A DNA stretch of 64,000 nt from Desulfuromonadales bacterium (lineage in GTDB: Bacteria > Desulfobacterota > Desulfuromonadia > Desulfuromonadales > BM103), in assembly GCA_014860225.1 (NCBI GenBank), contig JACZKE010000002.1, forward strand, positions 1 through 64,000, in the 5' to 3' direction. The stretch's first letter is position 1; each line of letters begins with the position of its first letter. Shown here piece after piece: positions 25,608-35,975 of the stretch. Position numbers and translations under genes: made by a program. The notes beneath the pieces are model-generated. The model was not told the DNA's origin, did no database searches, and saw nothing but the letters and a program-made list of their open reading frames with translations.

Positions 25608-26333
25608 TTGAGTAGAAACGATTCAAGCGGCGACATCATGCCGATGCCCCCGGGGCAGGAGATTCACCCCAAAGGGTTTCTGGAGGCAATCTCCTATATC
25701 GAGCAGAACTTCGCCAACGAGCTCGGCGGTGCAGTTATCCGCGACACCTTTCTTACAACCAAGCAGCGACTGGAATTCTTCGAGGTGGGTTTCCGCAGCT
25801 CATTTCTCTCGGGTCTGATTTCGGCATTACTGACCCCCTTTGCCATCGGTGTGGTTGAACGGTATATCCCGGTGTTCGGCTCCACCTCTCCGGATACCTT
25901 CGACATGATCTTCGCGTTCCTGTTGGCCGTCGGTTACTCCTTGGGCTTCGCGATCTTTCTCGCTTATGCCTGTACCAAGTTTGTCGGCACCTATACCCGT
26001 GCCATGACCCGTAACCTTCTTGGTGGCGTTATCGCCGGGGCTGTAATGAAGGCGATCCTGGCCTTTATCGGCTTTCATTTTTTGTACATCGTCGTCATGA
26101 CGGATTTTAACCTTCAGTGGGCAGCAAAACAGCTCTATCGGCTCAAACTTTCAAAACCATCCGTGTTGGCCGTCTACAACTGGGTCTATGGCTTCAAGGG
26201 CGTTTTCCTGACCTCGGCCTGGTTTGTTTTGGGAATAACCGTTGTCTTTGTCGCTATTCCCTCGGTCGCCATGCTCCTTGCCGTGCGCCGTAACCGAAAA
26301 CTTGTCGAGGCGGGGGTTGTCCATGTCGAGTAG
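25608..26333 (+). CDS. Membrane protein of the transfer operon
   Basis: 241 residues from TTG at 25608 (AGGAGG upstream). A soluble N-terminus of about 65 residues is followed by four hydrophobic helices (about 66-86, 100-130, 140-170 and 205-228). No family recognised. Overlaps traG by 11 bp, so it is made with it. Entry exclusion proteins of F-like elements also sit next to traG, which makes that role worth testing. Confidence 0.6.
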   Translation: MSRNDSSGDIMPMPPGQEIHPKGFLEAISYIEQNFANELGGAVIRDTFLTTKQRLEFFEVGFRSSFLSGLISALLTPFAIGVVERYIPVFGSTSPDTFDMIFAFLLAVGYSLGFAIFLAYACTKFVGTYTRAMTRNLLGGVIAGAVMKAILAFIGFHFLYIVVMTDFNLQWAAKQLYRLKLSKPSVLAVYNWVYGFKGVFLTSAWFVLGITVVFVAIPSVAMLLAVRRNRKLVEAGVVHVE

Positions 26334-29300
26334 ATCTTTGCAGAGGCACTTTGTATGTGCCGGAACACTGGCAGCTATCCTGGTTCCTGGTTCCGCCTTC
26401 GCGCTGGACGCTGATTATTACACCTGGGGTGGGTTCGATGCCGTGGCCAGCGGGTTTCAGAGGCTCGCTCTGATTTTCAGCGACGGTGGTTATCGAGGAC
26501 TGTTTTTCTCGGTCATCGTGATGGCGTTCATGTTCGGTGGGTTTGCCATCGTGGCCCGTGCGGCAAGCGGAGCCAGGGCCAACCCCATTTCCTGGCTCGT
26601 TCCGATATTTGCCGGGGTAGTGATCTATCTCGGACTTGTTGTTCCGACCGGAACCATTCACATCTATGACAACCAGACCAACAAGTATCAAGCGATCGGT
26701 GGAATACCGGACGGGATTATCGCTGTCGCAGGTGTCTTGAATCTGGTGGAACGGGGCATGGTGGAGATCGTTTCGACTTCCGGCGATCCTCGCAGCTATG
26801 TCGATCAGGCGGGCGGAGCCGGCTTTCTGGGGTTATTTCAGGCAGCCAGTAAAGTTTTGACAACCGACGATACCTTGATGGATACCTCGGTGAACAAATA
26901 CATCCAGGACTGCGCTTCTTTTGAACTGACGCGGCCCGGAACGACTTTGACCGTGGACGAGTTGCGCCGGACCACGGGTGATTTCAGGACCTCTTTGGCG
27001 AAAGCCAACTCTCCAGCGATCTACACCGTTTATTATGACTTGACAGCTCCTCAGGGGCAGACCATGACCTGCCAGCAGGCCTGGACAAACATCAATTCAT
27101 ACATTGGGTCACCCGCCCACCTGGAAGAGAACCTGAAGGGGATCTGCGCCCAGATCGGTTATGACACCGCGACTGCGGCCAGTTACCAGAAGTGTAAAAC
27201 CTCACTGCAGGCGACTTTTTCTGATCTCGGTGTTTCCGGGGTGACCACGGATGACTTTATACGTCAGGCGTATCTCTCTCAACGCCTGCATGACGTATTT
27301 CGCTCAGGAGATACTGCAGCTGTCACCAATTACAATTTTTTGGTGAGTGCCAGCGGCTCCATGAAGGCTGCCAATGAATGGCTGCCGATCATGAAGGGTG
27401 TCCTGACGGCGGTCGCACTTGGACTTGTTCCCTTTCTGGCTCTGTTTATTCCGACGCCTTTACTCGGCAAAGCAATCAGCGTCATGCTCGGTTTTTTTAT
27501 CTGGTTGACCGCCTGGGGTGTCACCGACGCTCTCCTGCATCAATTCCTGATGGACTACGGCACCCGGGCGATGGAGGGATTGAGACTTCATAGCGGAGGA
27601 ACCGGACTCGGCATGGATGCTTTCTACTTCATGCCGAACGAGACGATCAAAATTCTTGGGATGTTCGGCACCGTGAGGATGTCGGGCTTGATGTTGGCAA
27701 CGGTCATAACCGGGATGTTGGTCAAATTTGGCGGACATGCCCTGGCTACGATGGGCAGCAGTCTCATGGGACAGGTACAAAGTGCTGGCCAGCAAGCAGC
27801 ACGAATGACTCAAGACCCTGCCGGTCGAGCTTCCGCTCTCAAGTCCAACGCCTGGTCCATGCCTACTGAAACCATCGCCAATGACCATCGCTATGGCTAC
27901 CAAGGCATGATGACGGAGGGCCTTGTGAATCAAAGCTGGGGGGTCGAAGGTGCGGCAGCACGACTGCAAAATATGGAAGCATTACAAAGACAAGGTGCGA
28001 TTCCACAAGCTCCGGGAAGATTGGGATTAGGTGGCTTTGCACGGCAATCCCAGGCAACAGGAAAAGTCGTAACGCCTGATGGTGTCATGGGGTATGGGAC
28101 GACCCCCAATTATGTCGTTAATTCAGATCTTCGTGGTGAACATACAGCCGCAACCACGGACTCGATGGGTTGGCGACTTACCAGTAATACCCTTAAGGAT
28201 GAAGACGGGAATGATGTCGCCGGCACGGTGACCCATTCCGGCGCAGCGGGGTCAGTGAAAACTCATCTTGACGGCGACAGGCAGGTTGTTGATCAGGTGG
28301 ATCTTGCAGGTTTGAGCGGGAAGTTTGGTCTTGGTTATCGTGAAGACGCTGTCCGGAAGGGTGCTCACAGTTTGGCTTCTGAACATACATGGAACCGCTT
28401 GGCGCAGAAAGTCGACGAGGATTCTGTCAATTCCAATGAGGCCAGAAGCTTTAAAGAGGCGGTCAATAATAACGTTTCTGAAGAAACGGCACGTCGTGTT
28501 GAAAATGGCTCGGCTTTCTCTCAAGTTAGAGATGAGACAAAACGAAATATGCTTGAAGCCGGTGTTTCCATTGGGCTGGGAAAGGGGGCTACCGGTTTGC
28601 TCTCCGCTCTTACTCTTGGAACCATAGATGTCAAAGCTCAAGGAGGTGGCAGGTATCAGTTAATTGGAACCGAAGGTAAAAAGGCCAGTTTTAGTGCCAG
28701 CGAATCAGAAGTTAATGCTTTAAAAAATTCGTCCACCGAAATTCGAGAGTCTGCATTAGCTAGAACCCTTCAAACTTCAGAAGGGCGAAAGTATGCATCT
28801 TCATTGTCTGCCCAGGATATTGGAAAGGAAGGATACTCTTATGTTCAGGAGGCTGCTGCTCGGGACACGACGTCAACGGCTCAGGACATGGAACTAATGA
28901 CGGCCTATACCATGAACAGAGCTCAGAGAGAGTATGGCATGGCTAGCGTTGAAAACATCGAGCGCACTGCTACCGATATTGCAGTTCAGCGCACCGGCAG
29001 CGCTGTAGAGCAGAACTCACTGAATAAAGATATTCAGAGCTTCATTGCTGATCGGTATAGAACACTTGACAACGAGAACGATGGCAACTGGGTATTACGG
29101 GACAAGGCGGCAATTCAGAGCCGTGTGACAGGTGCAGTTGGAAACCTTCGAGGGCAGGCTGGATCTGCCGCAAGTGAGGCTAAAGCAGCAACAAGCGACT
29201 ATCGTTATGATGATCCACGACCAAACAATATAACCGGGCCAACCAATCATGCCGAAAAAGCTGCCGATAATCGAAGGGGAGCTATCAATGCCGCCTATGA

Positions 29301-29592
29301 AGACAATGGAGCCTTTGATTTTGGGTCAAACACATTGAAGCAGTTTGGAAGGGATTTGGCTCGACCGATGATCCCGCAGCCTGAAAGCCCGGATGCTAGA
29401 TCCTTGGTTGGTGGGCCTAACTCCAACATTACGGGGCCAGTCTCCCATACGCCAACATCCCTAAATACAAACCCTCCCAATGGAACTTCGACCCTTGGAA
29501 ATGGCCCCCGTAACTCAGGAGGGAGTTGGAATATCGACCCAGAATCGTTGAAAAGGTTGGAAGAGTTATCGCAGAAACTGGAAGGACGATAG
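26323..29592 (+). CDS. traG: Mating-pair stabilisation/pilus assembly protein TraG
   Basis: 1089 residues from ATG 26323, just before the stop of the previous gene; upstream codons in the frame lie in that gene. Signal-like N-terminus, hydrophobic helices in the first 160 residues and again at about 345-480, then a long hydrophilic C-terminal region (about 490-1080), as in F TraG, whose N-terminal part builds pili and whose C-terminal part contacts TraN or the recipient. The C-terminal half from about 28000 on is richer in A/T than the rest and may have been exchanged. Confidence 0.85.
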   Translation: MSSRSLQRHFVCAGTLAAILVPGSAFALDADYYTWGGFDAVASGFQRLALIFSDGGYRGLFFSVIVMAFMFGGFAIVARAASGARANPISWLVPIFAGVVIYLGLVVPTGTIHIYDNQTNKYQAIGGIPDGIIAVAGVLNLVERGMVEIVSTSGDPRSYVDQAGGAGFLGLFQAASKVLTTDDTLMDTSVNKYIQDCASFELTRPGTTLTVDELRRTTGDFRTSLAKANSPAIYTVYYDLTAPQGQTMTCQQAWTNINSYIGSPAHLEENLKGICAQIGYDTATAASYQKCKTSLQATFSDLGVSGVTTDDFIRQAYLSQRLHDVFRSGDTAAVTNYNFLVSASGSMKAANEWLPIMKGVLTAVALGLVPFLALFIPTPLLGKAISVMLGFFIWLTAWGVTDALLHQFLMDYGTRAMEGLRLHSGGTGLGMDAFYFMPNETIKILGMFGTVRMSGLMLATVITGMLVKFGGHALATMGSSLMGQVQSAGQQAARMTQDPAGRASALKSNAWSMPTETIANDHRYGYQGMMTEGLVNQSWGVEGAAARLQNMEALQRQGAIPQAPGRLGLGGFARQSQATGKVVTPDGVMGYGTTPNYVVNSDLRGEHTAATTDSMGWRLTSNTLKDEDGNDVAGTVTHSGAAGSVKTHLDGDRQVVDQVDLAGLSGKFGLGYREDAVRKGAHSLASEHTWNRLAQKVDEDSVNSNEARSFKEAVNNNVSEETARRVENGSAFSQVRDETKRNMLEAGVSIGLGKGATGLLSALTLGTIDVKAQGGGRYQLIGTEGKKASFSASESEVNALKNSSTEIRESALARTLQTSEGRKYASSLSAQDIGKEGYSYVQEAAARDTTSTAQDMELMTAYTMNRAQREYGMASVENIERTATDIAVQRTGSAVEQNSLNKDIQSFIADRYRTLDNENDGNWVLRDKAAIQSRVTGAVGNLRGQAGSAASEAKAATSDYRYDDPRPNNITGPTNHAEKAADNRRGAINAAYEDNGAFDFGSNTLKQFGRDLARPMIPQPESPDARSLVGGPNSNITGPVSHTPTSLNTNPPNGTSTLGNGPRNSGGSWNIDPESLKRLEELSQKLEGR

Positions 29593-29600
29593 CAGGGGGC

Positions 29601-29855
29601 CTACTCTTCCCAGATATCCATATTGGACATCGAAGCACCGTCGCTAGGGTCACCATGCCTCTCCCACTCGTCATCCACCCATTCGTGAAGATTTTTTCTC
29701 ACTGCAAGTTTTTCCGGATCTTTGAGAGGATCAAATACCACTTTTGTGCCACCAAAAGCCGAAGCCTCAGCTATCTCCTTTTCGGCCGGGTCCTGAATGA
29801 AATCGTCTCCAAAATTGGGGAATTTGATTTTTTTCAGAATATCCAGAATCGACAT
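29601..29855 (-). CDS. Small acidic hypothetical protein
   Basis: 84 residues from the ATG at 29855, which has GGAGG 7 bases upstream; a longer frame from 29873 lacks this. Sequence starts MSILDILKKIKFPNFGDDF and ends rich in Asp/Glu. No family recognised. It converges on traG and is the first gene of the accessory region. Confidence 0.6.
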   Translation of the reverse strand: MSILDILKKIKFPNFGDDFIQDPAEKEIAEASAFGGTKVVFDPLKDPEKLAVRKNLHEWVDDEWERHGDPSDGASMSNMDIWEE

Positions 29856-29981
29856 AAAGAGCCTCCTTTTCAACCAGCAGAAGAGATTTTGCCTCTGTTT
29901 AATTATATAGGGAGAAGGGGAAGCTCTGTTCGTATTGATGTTCTATAAATTTTTAGATGATTCGAGATTCCCCTTTTAGAA

Positions 29982-30021
29982 CAACTTATAGGAAAAGCTA
30001 ACACAGGAATTATAAGTTGGG
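29982..30021. repeat. Inverted repeat at the left edge of the defence cargo
   Basis: CAACTTATA (29982-29990) faces TATAAGTTG (30011-30019). The right arm extended to TTATAAGTTGGG (30010-30021) is an exact inverted match of CCCAACTTATAA at 39516-39527, beyond the SPARTA genes. The whole gap 29874-30075 is A/T-rich and has no gene. Confidence 0.5.
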
Positions 30022-30075
30022 CTTTAAGATCTGAAAAACAGTGCTTAATAAAAAATCGAAGCAAAACTTTCAGTT

Positions 30076-31536
30076 CTACAAACCGATCATAAAAAAGGTT
30101 TTTTCCGATTCTGAATACTCATCATAGTCTTTCTCACGATCCCAAATACGCAAGCGTATGAAGTAAGCAAGTTTACGGCCTAGTCGTTCCTTTGATTTAT
30201 CGAGAACCTCTTGTTCGATCATTGTTGCGCTGCCACAGCGCGTCGAACCACCTCTTGGGTACTGTGGGGTCCAATTGTCGTTCCATATCTGAGTTGTCGA
30301 GACAACTTTTCCGTTAGGTGCAATACTATTGATGGTCTCGCATGTACACTGAATTTCTGCGCCGGGAACAATGTAGGGTGCTGCGACATTGAGCCCCATG
30401 CTGAAATAGTCACTTTGCCAGGCCCCAAATGGCATCGGAGTCAGGCTGCTGCAGACAGCGACCCCATCACCCGTTTTACCTTTTTTGCATGCCTCCTCGA
30501 CCGAGATCTCCCCTTGAGGCCCCTTAAGCTCAAACGTATCTGCAATAAACAAAAAAGACATTTTCTCGTAGAGGGAGTCATCTTCAGGCAATTCGAAATC
30601 CGGTGTTACGAGATGAGCGCTGAGAGTTAGGTTGGCGAATTTCTGCACTGATAGTGCAATAGGTGTATTTAGTGAGACGAGTTTCATCTCTTCCGTTCGT
30701 GCAGATTCCAAAAGTCTACGGCCGAGATGCTGAAAATCCGTGCTCTGACCACAGAACTCTTCAGGTAAATCCGAGAGCCATGCTGGCCTTGCACCGGGTT
30801 CGACATCGAAGAAACCGGCAACCCCGTAAACCATATCGACACAGTAGTCTTCCGCAATCCTCTGAGGCATATGCCACTCACTCACGGCATATGCCAAAGT
30901 CCGCAGATAGGCCGAGAGATAGACCTCTCTCATTCGCTGCCAGCACTGGCTTGTAATTCCAGCACGTGCATCACCCGCACCGTCAAAATAATACGGATAG
31001 CGTGTGTAACGTGTGCCCACCTTGTCTCTCAGGGTTTTCCACTCGTAGGCCCAGTGCTGAACTAATGGATAGCCGCTGAGACTTTCCAAACGGCATAGGT
31101 TGTTCAAAAAAATTGGCGGCACATGTGCGGTCTTATGTTCCTCAAAGTAGCTGCCACTCACGAAATCGCCCGGAGCATCTCCCGAGTGAGCTGTTCCCCA
31201 TCCTCCGGTGCTATACCCCTGTCCATAGGTTCGCTCCAGAATCATATCGGCAAGAATGGAAGGACAATGGATACGTAATACGAGTTCCTCGTGCTTAGGT
31301 CTGTTAACCGACGAGGTCAAAAAGACAATTGTTAGGATTTCACAGACTTCAGACTCGGTCCTGCACTGATCGAGATAGTCCAAGAGTGCATTCGTCGTTG
31401 AGGATCTGGTCTCTGGCTTATTGAGAAGGTTGCGGATTTCTTTAGCCGTGCGCCAACGTGACATCGGCACCGGCCATTTGAGCCGCTGAAAGAGGAAGGA
31501 AAGGGCTAGCGGTGCCGAGTTTATTAGCGGAACCAT
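30076..31536 (-). CDS. Unknown partner of the nuclease-STAND protein
   Basis: 486 residues, no domain recognised. Its ATG lies in the last codons of the STAND gene (13-bp overlap), behind GGAG, so the two are translationally coupled. The N-terminal half is helical; the C-terminal 170 residues look beta-rich with conserved-looking aromatic and Gly positions (MPFGAWQSDYFSMGLN). No signal peptide or membrane segment. Likely a second component of the same defence system: effector, adaptor or regulator. Confidence 0.7.
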   Translation of the reverse strand: MVPLINSAPLALSFLFQRLKWPVPMSRWRTAKEIRNLLNKPETRSSTTNALLDYLDQCRTESEVCEILTIVFLTSSVNRPKHEELVLRIHCPSILADMILERTYGQGYSTGGWGTAHSGDAPGDFVSGSYFEEHKTAHVPPIFLNNLCRLESLSGYPLVQHWAYEWKTLRDKVGTRYTRYPYYFDGAGDARAGITSQCWQRMREVYLSAYLRTLAYAVSEWHMPQRIAEDYCVDMVYGVAGFFDVEPGARPAWLSDLPEEFCGQSTDFQHLGRRLLESARTEEMKLVSLNTPIALSVQKFANLTLSAHLVTPDFELPEDDSLYEKMSFLFIADTFELKGPQGEISVEEACKKGKTGDGVAVCSSLTPMPFGAWQSDYFSMGLNVAAPYIVPGAEIQCTCETINSIAPNGKVVSTTQIWNDNWTPQYPRGGSTRCGSATMIEQEVLDKSKERLGRKLAYFIRLRIWDREKDYDEYSESEKTFFMIGL

Positions 31537-34500
31537 GGCGTCTCCGGGATAGGCTGTTCTCGGACCTCATCGACCAGTGAGGCTACAAAGGCTGTGGCGA
31601 TTTTATCGGCAAGCTCTTCCTGAGAGACGAGTATTAAAAAGCGCACCAAATATTTGTAGCCGAGCACGAAGCTGTAGCCCTTGCGGCGATAGTAGGGTGC
31701 GGGAATAGACGTGTCCTTGATGTATTGTAGCCAGCGATCCGAATAGTAATCTGCTGCAAGCTTGAGCCGAGCCATTACCTCAGCCTCAGATGCATAGTAA
31801 CTCTGCCAGCCATTGCGATGAATGTGCGCTTTGACAAGCCACTGATACGCAGCCTCCCTACCCTCGGCCGCGAGGCTCACAAGGAATGCTTCGTCGAGGA
31901 TTTCTTCAGCGCGGTAGATCGTTTCGACCGTCTCGAAGTAGGAAAGGATTGTGCGCAGAGCGTGTGATGCCTTACCTTGACCCTTCCAGTGCTGAAGCCA
32001 CTTCACCATAAATTCTTTTCTACTCTTGTAATGAATGGTCTCAGCCGCCTCGACGACAGCGGTGAAGTCTTTATATCCGAACGATGTAGGATTGACTGTG
32101 GCTGCTTCTTTCTCCCGTTCGGAACGCTCTTCTTCGGTCGCTTTGATTTTGTCGATAATATTCTGTGAGCGGCCAAGAACGGCATTCTGACCATCCAATA
32201 AAACACGGGCGGCAGGTTCTTCAACCGCGCGGTTCTCAAGAACCCCCAATGTTCGATCATCAAGAAACGTGCGAGCCAGGGCTGCTCCTTCAGGGGATTC
32301 TAAATCCATCACCTTCGCGAGTTCGACCAGGCACTCATCGGCATAGGAATGTTCATCGATCAAAAGATGATGTTCATAGAGCGAAGGCAATCGCTCCGGT
32401 GCAACCTTCGCCACGACTTCAATCAGCTCAGATCTCACGTGATTAGTTTCGTCACCGTCGGTAAATTCCGTGATCATCTCTATAATCGGGACTAGCGAAT
32501 CGAGGCGCGACCGCGTGACCGCAGGGTCTTTCGCTCCCAACTCGACAATGGCATCAAGTACATCCAGCGCGTGGAGGTCTTTTCGCCAGCCATAGCCAAC
32601 GAGACATTCAGCAGCATGTGCCAAAAACTCGCCTTGTCTCTCGTCCCCATAGAGGAGTGCCAAGTTCGCGAGTTGCGTCCAACGTTCCGAGCGCTCACTG
32701 AACTCCGTCACTTTCGTTGAAAGGACGTTCGACTCATCGGTGAGAAGCTGTGCCGCAGCTTCTTTATCCAAGAGCGGAATCCAGTCCTTCACGTTTCGAG
32801 TCACCCAAATCTCACCCGACCAATGGGCTGATTGTCTGGCTATGCTCAGCTCCGAGGGTGATATTTTAGTATTTCCGCCCGGCGAAATACTAAGGAAATG
32901 CAGATCGACTGCGATACGAGAGAGAACCTTCTTGAATGCCCGGTACTGTGCATTATCCCTTTCGTAACTGGACCCCCACGGGACGGGCTCTATATCCACT
33001 ACTTCGGCATAGACAGTAGAGAAGGTGGGAGCGAGTCGACCTTCCGAGATGCCCCTTGCGATTTCCTCGAGCTTTGCCAGACCTTGCGGCAGCCAACCCA
33101 GATCATCCCCGACTAGCCCTGGATGGATTATTGAGTAATCGTTGCCGTTCGTACAGATCCCCACATACAATGAGCTCCAAAATTCATCATAAAAGAATGT
33201 CGAGACATCCGTGTTATCAACGAGTGAATACCGCTCGCGTATCAGATCAATGGGTACCTGGGGGATATTCAATTCTAGCTTTACATTACGATCGCGCCAG
33301 AGGAACCAGCATGCGGCAAAGGTTGAGAGAGGTTCTTTGCCAAGAGGGACGAGTTCTTTGCCATCCGCACCTGCTAAACTGGCCGAACGTATGAGCGCAT
33401 CGTGGATCAATCGTCGTTGATCATTCCACTTGGCACCGCTTAGCGCTTTGCGGACAAACTGAAGCCCCTCGATATTTTGCGCATCGCCTAGCAAATGAAT
33501 GAACTTCGAGACATGGGGCTCTGGATCTCTGAACCTACGCGCGAAGTTTAGCGTACGCCGCACTGTTGCCACATCCATCAACGCGCCGACAGAGAGGAGC
33601 TGGTCCGCAAGACTCGTGAATTCTTGACCGGGGCGATGACGAAGCGCAATCCAAGCGTTTACGCGTCTAGCAAGTTCCTCAAGGCAAACCTGCCTGGCCC
33701 CTTCATTGGGGCCGAGGCGGGCGAGTTCTGTGATCTCACTATCTGTCAAGTTGTGGATGTCATCGAGAAGGTTCATCATTTGCTGGTGATTGCCGGAAAC
33801 GGCAAGCGCGGTTGCAAGGTAAGCGGCAAAATCCCTCGATTGAAACTCGCGCGCGTTTGAGGCGCGGGTTTTAAGACTGCGAAGAGACACAGTCCACGGC
33901 AAGTCTCCGTATTCAAAGGTCTTCGCTTCAGCTGCAGCGAGAATATTTTCAATTTGCTGATCGGGCCAACCCTTGGCAAAGGAGTTGACTACCCAATCCC
34001 GCGTTGCTCCCGAGAGCAAGTCGTCATAGTCTCCGGCCTGCGCTTTGGCGAGCCACAACCAGCCCCACCGCCAATATTCAGGTGCATCACTCTCAAGCCA
34101 GCTGATAACCTTCGGCAGAAGCGCCTGATAAATTTCAGCATGATCCGCCTGTTCCCGCACCCACGCGAAGATGCTCGAATGGAAGGGGACCATACCGATA
34201 TTTCGGGGCTCCAATAGGTGATCGATTTGACTGAAGTCTCCGAGCGCCTGCCTTATACCAAGGCTTGGCCAGAAAAACCCCGACCCCGCAAGCATGTGTA
34301 GGGCGTTCCTGGCATCTGCACGGAGGTGAACCCATAGGCCCCGATAGTATGTTCGAATATCGCCATCTGGGCACGGCGGGAGCAGTTCAATTTCCTCCGC
34401 CGACGTTGGGTGCCCTGTCCGCATGAGTCCCTCATATGCATAAATCAAATGCAGCGGATGTCCCTGACTGATATTAAAAAATGCCGTCGCGATCTCGTTG

Positions 34501-35888
34501 AGCATTTCGGTGCGTTGCTCAGGTGTCGGATCAAACCGAAGGATGAGAGGCCGCACATTGTCCTGCTGCGCTACCCAGCGGTGGACTGCGACCTCGTCCA
34601 TGCGTGGAATATCAATCCAATCATCGCCATTCGTGATCGTCAACAGCTTGCCGGGCTGCCTGTCGTCAGATACGCGTTGGGTTCCGACGATAAGGCTGAC
34701 ATTTGGTGGCAGAGGAAGCAGTTCGTTGAAGAGGTGATTAAGTTGGTCGACTCGTTGCGTGTCACGCCACACGTGATCGAGCCCATCGACGACGATGTAG
34801 AGTCGCTGCCCTTTGACGGCGAAGTTGGCTGCGGCAATCCCGATGTCGGACCGAAGTTTGTTAGCTTCTAGTGAAACACCCGCCATGGCTTCGGGGTGGC
34901 GCACATAGAGCTGATCCATCAGCGAAGTCGAAATCTCGATGAAAGAGCTGCGACTGGAACTGGAATCCTCTGCAGACAAAAAGTAGTGGTGTCGTGTGAC
35001 GGCCGCTCCTTCCTTCTGGAGCTCCTGCGTCAGATAGCTGAGAAAGGTGCTCTTTCCGCGGCCGGGCGTTCCCCAGAGGATAGTAATCGGATTGTCGTCC
35101 TTAGTGATGCGCTCTCGAATGGATTCAAAGAAGGTCTCGCTTGGTGGGCTGTAACCGTCTGGAACGATAAAGTCCTGTCGAATTGGCTGCGGGCGGCGCT
35201 TCGTGATGAGCTGTACAACATGCTCCCGCAGAATACGACCATCGGGCTCCGGCTGCTTCTTGTAGGTAGCCCAACGCCGCACGTTGTGACGGAAGGCGAG
35301 CCAGCCCAGCGAGTCCGTGTCGGTAGGAACGAGTTGATCACACAAATAGTTTTCGTAATCATCGAAATCCAGCAGGTCTCCAATGAAATCGAAACTACTG
35401 AAAAACGACTTGGCCTCGGTAGCGCCACCGCAAGCGTTTTCAACGGACTCACGAACTTCCTTCGACAGAAGGTCAATATCGACACGTGCACCCTTTAAGC
35501 TCTTGGCGAACTCCGCAGATGGAATGCGATTTGTCTTGAGACTCGCACTGTAGATCGGGCCCATAGCAGCTACGCGGGCGAGAGATGTCGCCCACTTTTC
35601 AAGCATAGAGGTCCCCTTTTTAGTCTTGGCGAGAAGCCAGTCCCAATCCAACTCGTAGCGTTCAGGGTCGACCGTAAACTTGACTTGCACAAATTCGAAA
35701 GAACCATCCTTTCGCGCAGCCACGACATCATCAAGCGCTCGGTAATCAGTGTCGTCTGCCTCAAGTTGCACCCACGCATAAAGATCTTGGTCTCGGTAAT
35801 GGCGAATAAGTATATCGATGCCGACAAGATCTTGGTACTCGTAACCGGCTCTTGGTATCGAAGCTGTTTTTATCCTGGACCTTGCCAT
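31524..35888 (-). CDS. Nuclease-STAND ATPase, candidate antiviral sensor (Avs-like)
   Basis: 1454 residues. The N-terminus (about 13-75) reads GYEYQDLVGIDILIRHY ... DDVV ... EFVQVK, a PD-(D/E)xK-type nuclease of the Cap4/DUF4297 style (Asp53/54, Gln68-x-Lys70). A STAND NTPase follows with Walker A GTPGRGKS (about 273-280) and Walker B LYIVVDGLDHVW (about 363-374). The remaining 900 residues are helical and repeat-like, as expected for a ligand sensor. Proteins of this plan bind a phage protein, oligomerise and cut DNA. No metal-dependent subtype can be named from sequence alone. Confidence 0.8.
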   Translation of the reverse strand: MARSRIKTASIPRAGYEYQDLVGIDILIRHYRDQDLYAWVQLEADDTDYRALDDVVAARKDGSFEFVQVKFTVDPERYELDWDWLLAKTKKGTSMLEKWATSLARVAAMGPIYSASLKTNRIPSAEFAKSLKGARVDIDLLSKEVRESVENACGGATEAKSFFSSFDFIGDLLDFDDYENYLCDQLVPTDTDSLGWLAFRHNVRRWATYKKQPEPDGRILREHVVQLITKRRPQPIRQDFIVPDGYSPPSETFFESIRERITKDDNPITILWGTPGRGKSTFLSYLTQELQKEGAAVTRHHYFLSAEDSSSSRSSFIEISTSLMDQLYVRHPEAMAGVSLEANKLRSDIGIAAANFAVKGQRLYIVVDGLDHVWRDTQRVDQLNHLFNELLPLPPNVSLIVGTQRVSDDRQPGKLLTITNGDDWIDIPRMDEVAVHRWVAQQDNVRPLILRFDPTPEQRTEMLNEIATAFFNISQGHPLHLIYAYEGLMRTGHPTSAEEIELLPPCPDGDIRTYYRGLWVHLRADARNALHMLAGSGFFWPSLGIRQALGDFSQIDHLLEPRNIGMVPFHSSIFAWVREQADHAEIYQALLPKVISWLESDAPEYWRWGWLWLAKAQAGDYDDLLSGATRDWVVNSFAKGWPDQQIENILAAAEAKTFEYGDLPWTVSLRSLKTRASNAREFQSRDFAAYLATALAVSGNHQQMMNLLDDIHNLTDSEITELARLGPNEGARQVCLEELARRVNAWIALRHRPGQEFTSLADQLLSVGALMDVATVRRTLNFARRFRDPEPHVSKFIHLLGDAQNIEGLQFVRKALSGAKWNDQRRLIHDALIRSASLAGADGKELVPLGKEPLSTFAACWFLWRDRNVKLELNIPQVPIDLIRERYSLVDNTDVSTFFYDEFWSSLYVGICTNGNDYSIIHPGLVGDDLGWLPQGLAKLEEIARGISEGRLAPTFSTVYAEVVDIEPVPWGSSYERDNAQYRAFKKVLSRIAVDLHFLSISPGGNTKISPSELSIARQSAHWSGEIWVTRNVKDWIPLLDKEAAAQLLTDESNVLSTKVTEFSERSERWTQLANLALLYGDERQGEFLAHAAECLVGYGWRKDLHALDVLDAIVELGAKDPAVTRSRLDSLVPIIEMITEFTDGDETNHVRSELIEVVAKVAPERLPSLYEHHLLIDEHSYADECLVELAKVMDLESPEGAALARTFLDDRTLGVLENRAVEEPAARVLLDGQNAVLGRSQNIIDKIKATEEERSEREKEAATVNPTSFGYKDFTAVVEAAETIHYKSRKEFMVKWLQHWKGQGKASHALRTILSYFETVETIYRAEEILDEAFLVSLAAEGREAAYQWLVKAHIHRNGWQSYYASEAEVMARLKLAADYYSDRWLQYIKDTSIPAPYYRRKGYSFVLGYKYLVRFLILVSQEELADKIATAFVASLVDEVREQPIPETPWFR

Positions 35889-35940
35889 CTGTAAGTTTCA
35901 CCCCCTGGAAGGCACTTCATAAGTTGGAAATTAAGACAAA

Positions 35941-35975
35941 AACCGCTGGTCAGTATATGGCTGACAGCAGCGGTT
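35941..35975 (-). terminator. Terminator after the short Argonaute gene
   Basis: AACCGCTG-GTCAG pairs with CTGAC-AG-CAGCGGTT around a 7-base loop (two extra bases in one arm). On the minus strand the stem is followed by TTTTTGTCTT. It separates the SPARTA transcript from the STAND operon. The gap 35889-36183 otherwise shows only promoter-sized A/T-rich DNA for the STAND gene. Confidence 0.75.
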
